NCBI GenBank assembly: GCA_963971405.1
Contig: OZ020485.1
Location: 35,607,921 to 35,671,920, forward strand
Length of the DNA stretch: 64,000 nt
Reading direction: 5' to 3'
Origin: Psococerastis gibbosa
Lineage: Eukaryota; Arthropoda; Insecta; Psocodea; Psocidae
The notes below the pieces were generated by a model. It saw only the letters and a program-made list of their open reading frames with translations. It was not told the DNA's origin and searched no databases. Shown here piece after piece: positions 58,921-64,000 of the stretch (its first letter is position 1; each line of letters begins with the position of its first letter). The translations under genes and the position numbers were made by a program.

Positions 58921-61900
58921 TTATGTGATAGTGAAGCCTGTTCTGCGAGGTGACAATGACTCAGACCCCAGCAATTGTTCGTCACCTGAGCCGGACACCA
59001 AACTATCTAGTTCTTCAGTCTCTTGTAAAGATTTTCGTATCCTATGATATTTGACTTTGGCTTTAGATATAAGATGTGTATTCTTCTCGCTCGTTTTTCT
59101 CATTAGAAAGTTGTCCGTAATCCAGAACATCAAAACCTAGAGAAAAAAAATCATGGGAAAATATCCTCCCAACACCGAAGACTCAGTCGGATACCGAACG
59201 ATATTTTGCTGACCTTAAAGCCAGTTAAGTAAAAACTTCAGTACACAACGATAGAAGTATCTTATTTTATTGCAAATTGTCAAATTAACTACGTGGATTT
59301 GTTAGCCTTGATGACTCTTTTCGATATCTATAAAGCAAGTATACCCAACGCAGTAAATGATCTTAAAATAAAAGTTGACCAACATCAGTCGTTACATAAC
59401 TACCCTACAAGAAATCCTCAGATCAGACTTCCATTTATTACTAAAGCTCTCACCTCCCACTCACCCCAATACAAAGCAGGAATGTTCCTTTCCCGATACT
59501 AATCAATTCACTCAAATCCAAATATCAGAAAATGTATCATGTAATCTTTTTATTAACTATTTATCCATTTGTATTAATATATCCTCTCCTTTTTTTCAAT
59601 AGCATAGCTATCCATTTGAGGCACACATGTCATTGTTATTGAATTGAATAATTTAGTCTAGTATGGTATGTTCCCTCCCCAATCACATTCTTAGGAACAT
59701 TTGGGGTTGGGAATTGTTCATTTGTATCTTGAACTTTTTAGATAGAATTAAATACATTTAATTTGATATACCCGTAGACCTTAAAACATGTTTTTGAAGA
59801 TTCCTCAATACTCAGTACATAGAAAAATTTTTAGGACACGGTGTCCGTATCCTAACATTGGCATGTCTTAAAAAAAAAAAGATTAGGAAAGGGAATAGTA
59901 CTTACATTTACGAAGAATGGAATTATAAGCAAGACGAAGGTGAGCTCCACTTGTGGAGATAAGGGAGAGAGTAGAAAGTCACGGACTTGATCCCAGAAAT
60001 GGAATTGAATGAGAAGCGTAATGCATATCTTGACAAATACCATTAGTCCAACGTATAGCGCACACTGAATGAGCCACGCCAAAGCAGCGGGTGGCTTTCC
60101 ATATTCTCCAAAGTCAATGCTATCCCAGCCACGTGTTCTAGCTAGATAATGACACAATCTAATCCCAATGTAAATAATGAGGAGGCCCACAGAAGAGTCT
60201 AATAGAAAATTTATTATGTACCTGAAATCAATCAATTAATAAATGGTCTTGACCAAATGGTAAAAACAAGAACAGCTGAAATTAACCTTTTTTAGTTAAA
60301 TGGTTCACATTTCAGCTGTCATTGTGGACGATCATATAAAACAAAATTATTGCAAAATTGACTTGGGTAGAAGAGGCAACCTCGTGATAACCGAAATTAG
60401 AGCAGAGAATCAAGTATCTCGCAGGCCTGTTCGGTTAGATATCTTCATTTTCTCATTTCGGTTGTAACGAGGAAGTCGCCTCATCAACCTAAGACAATTT
60501 AAAATTGGTAATTAAATAAAGCATGGCCTTTATGCAATAAAGCAGCTCACAGACCTGTTCCGTAAGGCGGCTATTCCACCGACGTCGTTTTTCATTGTGC
60601 ATGTGCATGGCGTGGTAGCAGAAATCATTCATAAGTCTCTGCCATATTTTAAGGAGACTATAATGTAGATACTTAACTTATCTATTATAAATTAAGTTAT
60701 AATATGGTAGAGACTTACTAATGATGTCTGCTACGACGTCATGCACATGCACAATAAAAAACGACATCGGTGGAACAGCCGCCTTTGATAGTTGTGTAGC
60801 TGTGGTAACTTGTCTAACAATACGAATCTTGTCGAAGAGCATAATATAGACGATCGAGCCATGTCTGTATTGGGCAGACTTGTGGTGTAATGGTAACACA
60901 ATGCTCGGAAAGACATAGATCTGGGGGTTTGAATCCCGCCAAGTCCAGATTTGTCTTGATTGTCTCATTTTGCTTTAAGGGTTCCATGTTCATTGACTTC
61001 ATTTTTGTTATAAGACTTATTGTAGTATGTCAACAAAGGTATGAAAAAAGAGGCGAAATTTGAAAGCCCGGTGGCGTTATGAAACAGGGAAATATATGAT
61101 TTCATATAAACATGCAATGAGTCGGTAAGTCAAGAAACAGAAAAAATTTCATTCTGAGAAAACTCAGACGTGTCAGCATACCATGTACATGGGTCTCCTT
61201 GGAAGTGATTGGCTAAGTACAAATTGGCCAAGTGAATAAACAAGGCACCCATGCCTTGTTTAGAAGTATCGTAAAACCAAATTAGCCATGGTCGTCGAAT
61301 GTAACGAGGTTCACACGATCGTTTTACTGGAACAAATAAAACCGTTAAATTTCTATACATGGACATTTTTTACCTTATCTTATACAGTTCCTTATTTTTA
61401 CGTAATACCAGCTCAGCTTCAAAATTGCCTACAATGTCTTGGACTTCTGGGCTAGTAATAAGTGGAAGCTGAAGGATCCCTCTTGAGAAGCTTGGCTCCC
61501 CCAACAGCTTACATCGATTGCTTCTGGCATAATTACTCGTATTTTATAGTAGGTTCAGTGGGATATTATAGTTTATTATACCTATTTTGTTACATCAAAT
61601 AACCTATAATTTTATAAATGTAAACAAGTTTTGTGGGGCGATTATATAATGAGTTTATATTGGAACAAAGTCTCTTAGTGATTTGACAGCAAAGATAGAT
61701 GTGTAAAAGAGGCTCACAAACCCCGACACAATCTACAACCATGATAGCTGGCCAGTATCTAAAGACTCATTAACAGAATTAATCACATTGTCATGTTTTA
61801 ACCTACTTACGTATCAAACAAGTAAATGCGAGCCCAGCCAGTAAAGCTTGCAGAAACCAGCCAAAAGTGTCTGTTAGTGCGTTTTTTCCACAGTGCTGTG

Positions 61901-61949
61901 CTTCTTGCGAGGCCGTGGAAATGGGTACAATAAAACCAGAATCTGTCAT
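58921..61949 (-). CDS. STIMATE: STIMATE (TMEM110), ER membrane regulator of store-operated calcium entry
   Basis: In animals STIMATE sits in the ER and promotes STIM1 activation at ER-plasma membrane contacts. Coding exons: 61949-61811, 61326-61182, 60221-59906 and 59136-58921, phases 1/2/0, giving 271 residues (human 294). Membrane segments: [85 protein letters not shown] plus [12 protein letters not shown]. Conserved family blocks are [33 protein letters not shown] and TDNFLMRK. The charged cytosolic tail ends [12 protein letters not shown]. The start MTDSGFIVP is the first ATG before the first membrane segment. Introns carry a foldback element, a tRNA-like sequence and a LINE-like fragment. 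It is head to head with the THAP/DDE gene. Confidence 0.93.
59290..59560 (+). mobile_element. LINE 3'-end-like fragment in STIMATE intron 3
   Basis: The frame reads [20 protein letters not shown], then [19 protein letters not shown]. It resembles the HNYNTRN-type end of CR1/L2-like LINE proteins. It is short and without other support. Confidence 0.35.
60358..60500. repeat. Short inverted-repeat element in STIMATE intron 2
   Basis: Left AAATTGACTTGGGTAGAAG, GGCAACCTCGTGATAACCG, AAATTAGA. Right, inverted: TCTCATTTCGGTTGTAACGA then GGAAGTCGCCTCATCAACCT and AAGACAATTT. The arms are about 45 bp with several mismatches. A related CCTCGTTTTGACCGAAATTA lies near 44236. Confidence 0.5.
60566..60783. 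repeat. Foldback MITE, copy 7
   Basis: Starts GGCGGCTATTCCACCGACGT, with the specific middle TCGTTTTTCATTGTGCATGT then GCATG, a core variant GCGTGGTAGCAGAAAT (left) and ACGTCGTAGCAGACAT (right, inverted). It ends CGGTGGAACAGCCGCC. The AT-rich loop is shared with copy 2. TAA precedes and TTT follows. It lies in STIMATE intron 2. Confidence 0.85.
60876..60947 (+). tRNA. tRNA-like sequence, probably a pseudogene or SINE head
   Basis: 72 nt fold partly as a tRNA. The acceptor stem AGACTTG/CAAGTCC has 6 of 7 pairs. The D-arm GTGT-AATGGTA-ACAC is intact. The T-arm GGGGG-TTTGAAT-CCCGC has 4 of 5 pairs, with a good B-box (GGTTTGAATCC). The anticodon stem does not pair in the standard register and position 33 is not T, so no anticodon can be assigned. 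It is not expected to be functional. Confidence 0.5.
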
Positions 61950-62401
61950 CTTTCAATTTGGGTGCAACCCATTGTAGCTTGCTGAAAAACGGCAGTAAAA
62001 GTCTGTCACAGTGCTAATATCATTTCGCACTGATATGAAAGAAAACGCCTTGTAAGCGCACTGATTAAAACTTCATTCGAAAAAACGTCAAAATTAGAAA
62101 AATAACATCACATTCACATACAAAAGTCAAAAACTATTACTCGGCCATTTTACTACAACAAATTCGTCATTGTATCGTGGTTTTAGTTCAGCTTTTTCGT
62201 GGTAGCTTTTAGTTTTATAACTAGCCACGTTGTTTCTCCTCTGAGAACAAAACAATGAGGTTCTTTAGGGACAGTTTTGGTCACTAGGTTCGCTGACGAC
62301 AAACCGATATCCATATTATTCAAAATGGCCGCCGTTTGTATGTAAAACTAAGCTCTTAGGATCTGTTTAATTCTTTTAATATTTTTTATAATACTTTTAC
62401 T
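61950..62401. promoter_or_regulatory. Shared head-to-head promoter region of STIMATE and the THAP/DDE gene
   Basis: 452 bp separate the two start codons on opposite strands. The stretch is free of recognisable repeats. No specific promoter element can be placed with confidence. Confidence 0.55.
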
Positions 62402-64000
62402 ATGCCTGGAGCTTATTGCGTTGCATATAATTGTAGCAATAGGGGTGGATTTCGATTTCCAAAAAACGAAAAGATAAAGAAGAAGTGGATAACGGCAATA
62501 CGCAGGAAAAACTTTACGCCGTCCATGTATTCCATGGTATGCAAAGACCATTTTATGCCAAGCGATTTTATTAAAGAGAACGCATACGGAATTCCTCTGT
62601 TAATACACAGGTTGAAGCCTGGGTCTGTGCCATCTGTATTTAAGGTAATACCATACTTTTAGCACGAATGTTTACATTTAATGCACTGCATTAGCAATTT
62701 GATTTGGTCAGTCTCCTGCTGTATAAAATTTTACTATCAGGCTTTAATTATAATCCTTCCAATAAGTCTAATCCTAATTTTAGAATTAATATTAGCTGAA
62801 GACTCATGGTGAAAGCTTGCACCTACAAGACGATACATAGCATAGTGTATTGTAGCTGTAATGCAGCTCAACTTATATTAGCCCCTACACATTGTTAGGT
62901 TTGTGCTTGGTAGTTGGCATTCACACTTCTGACAAGACTAGCAATTAATTTTTAAAGTGTAACCTGTATTTTTTATTTTTTGATATTTGATTCTTTCTAA
63001 TCCACATCATGGTGACACCTAGGTACCCCGCACACCATTATATGTTAAGGGGGTCTACATTATTATGTTGTGTCAATAATGTTGAGAAATACACGCATTA
63101 TTATTATTATTATTACATAGTATAAGGTAAGTAACCCGCATTATAAAAATATTATTATGTAGTAATATCTTGACTACGCGTAATCTCGATGGATTTCTCC
63201 ACAAAGTGACACGGGTCAAGAACATCAGAAACCTATAATCGAGTACAGATGACAATTTATTTCTATTTGAAAGGATTTTTTATTGGTGTTTTGTTTTAGT
63301 TAAATGTCGACAAAGAGCACAAAACGCAAGCTACTAAGAACCGGCAATATCTTGCATCAAAACGAAAAGTAGCAGAAGAAGAAATACTAAGGAAAAGGGA
63401 CGAAGAAAGAGATGAGGCCATAAAAAGTGTGGAACGTATGGAAGTGGAGATTGCCCTATCACCTCCAGCTGTCGATGCTTCCCAGAATATTGATTTTGGG
63501 GGTACTCGTGACAGTGGTTGTCAAACCATGCACAAAGGGCCTATTGCGCATTTTCGAATAACTATTGACCACCTGTTGCACAATCAGAAATATCTGCATG
63601 TCTTCACCGGTTTGGAAACAGCTGAAAAATTTTTTTTAGTGTACAATTCGTTGGAAATAGACTTCTGCCCTGAAGTAGACTCCTTTAAGAATTGTAAGTT
63701 AAGTATACACGACCAATTCCTCATGGTGCTGATAAAATTTCGGTTGTACCAGACCAATACTATACTAGCATTTTATTTTAATATATCTGAGTCCTTGGTT
63801 AGTAAGTTACTGAGGGTTTGGATAAATTTTATGTATAGGGTTTGGTCACAGGTAAACTTGTGGCCAAGTAAGAGTCTAATAAAGTACCATATCCCCAAAG
63901 ACTTTAAAAGAAAGTTTCCTGATACGCGAGTGATTTTAGATGGAATGGAAATTCCAATTCAAAGGGCCTCCAATTGCAATAAGCAAAGTGCTTCATTTTC
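62402..64000 (+). CDS. THAP domain plus DDE_4-type transposase-derived protein (3' end outside window)
   Basis: Exon 1 (62402-62644) encodes a complete THAP zinc finger: MPGAYCVAYNC (Cys6, Cys11), Trp29 in KKKWITAI, Cys47 and His50 in VCKDHF, and a VPSVF end. Exon 2 starts at 63300 after tttgttttag and stays open to the window end. It holds a Lys/Glu-rich coiled stretch, then LSIHDQFLMVLIKFRLYQTN with NISESLVSKLLRVWINFMY (helix-turn-helix of DDE endonucleases). RVILDGMEIPIQRASNCNKQ follows, the start of a DDE_Tnp_4 catalytic domain with its first Asp. This architecture is that of ISL2EU-type transposases and of host genes derived from them. The remaining catalytic residues are past the window. 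It could be an active element's gene or a domesticated one; the intact frame and the tight pairing with STIMATE slightly favour the latter. Confidence 0.85.

Noticed and set aside
60876-60947. Functional tRNA gene
   Set aside because: The anticodon stem does not pair and there is no U at position 33.

Overview
The window is AT-rich nuclear DNA of an invertebrate animal. An arthropod is most likely, because jockey/CR1/RTE-like LINE fragments, Tc1/mariner remnants, tRNA-derived SINEs and many small hAT-like elements sit among ordinary animal genes with short exons and canonical GT-AG introns. This placement is inference; nothing in the window names a species. There is no operon, CRISPR array or prokaryotic feature.

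Layout. 1-20.8 kb has no recognised host exon and is filled with transposon remnants; it may lie inside the long first intron of a ZSWIM4/5/6-type gene whose first coding exon is at 20856-21294 (minus). 23.3-28.7 kb (minus) is POLR2E, the RPABC1 subunit shared by RNA polymerases I, II and III, with two alternative copies of its third coding exon. 29.8-42.9 kb (minus) is a complete 13-exon HSD17B4, the peroxisomal multifunctional beta-oxidation enzyme. 43.4-45.5 kb (plus), head to head with it, is METTL4, an MT-A70 adenine methyltransferase. 46.4-46.9 kb is a THAP-domain reading frame broken by a hAT-like insertion. 48.2-52.5 kb (minus) is GALE, UDP-glucose 4-epimerase. 55.7-57.3 kb is a decayed LINE. 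58.9-61.9 kb (minus) is STIMATE/TMEM110, an ER calcium-entry regulator. 62.4-64 kb (plus), head to head with STIMATE, is a THAP plus DDE-transposase gene running off the window end. The host genes serve different housekeeping roles and form no single pathway.

Two observations stand out. First, POLR2E carries two diverged 79-nt copies of one exon (24864-24942 and 24281-24359) with compatible splice sites. Using neither gives a stop at the junction and using both shifts the frame, so they must be mutually exclusive; they would give two forms of a core RNA polymerase subunit. Second, at least nine copies of a foldback element share the tip GGCGG...TTCCAYYRAC and a core GACGTGGTAGCAGACAT. Each has a different middle arm that is nevertheless matched by its own partner arm. 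Most are flanked by 3-bp TAA/TTA/TTT duplications, and two copies sit nested inside others.

Exon boundaries were read by eye from splice signals and frame continuity. Family names rest on remembered conserved motifs, not on a database search.
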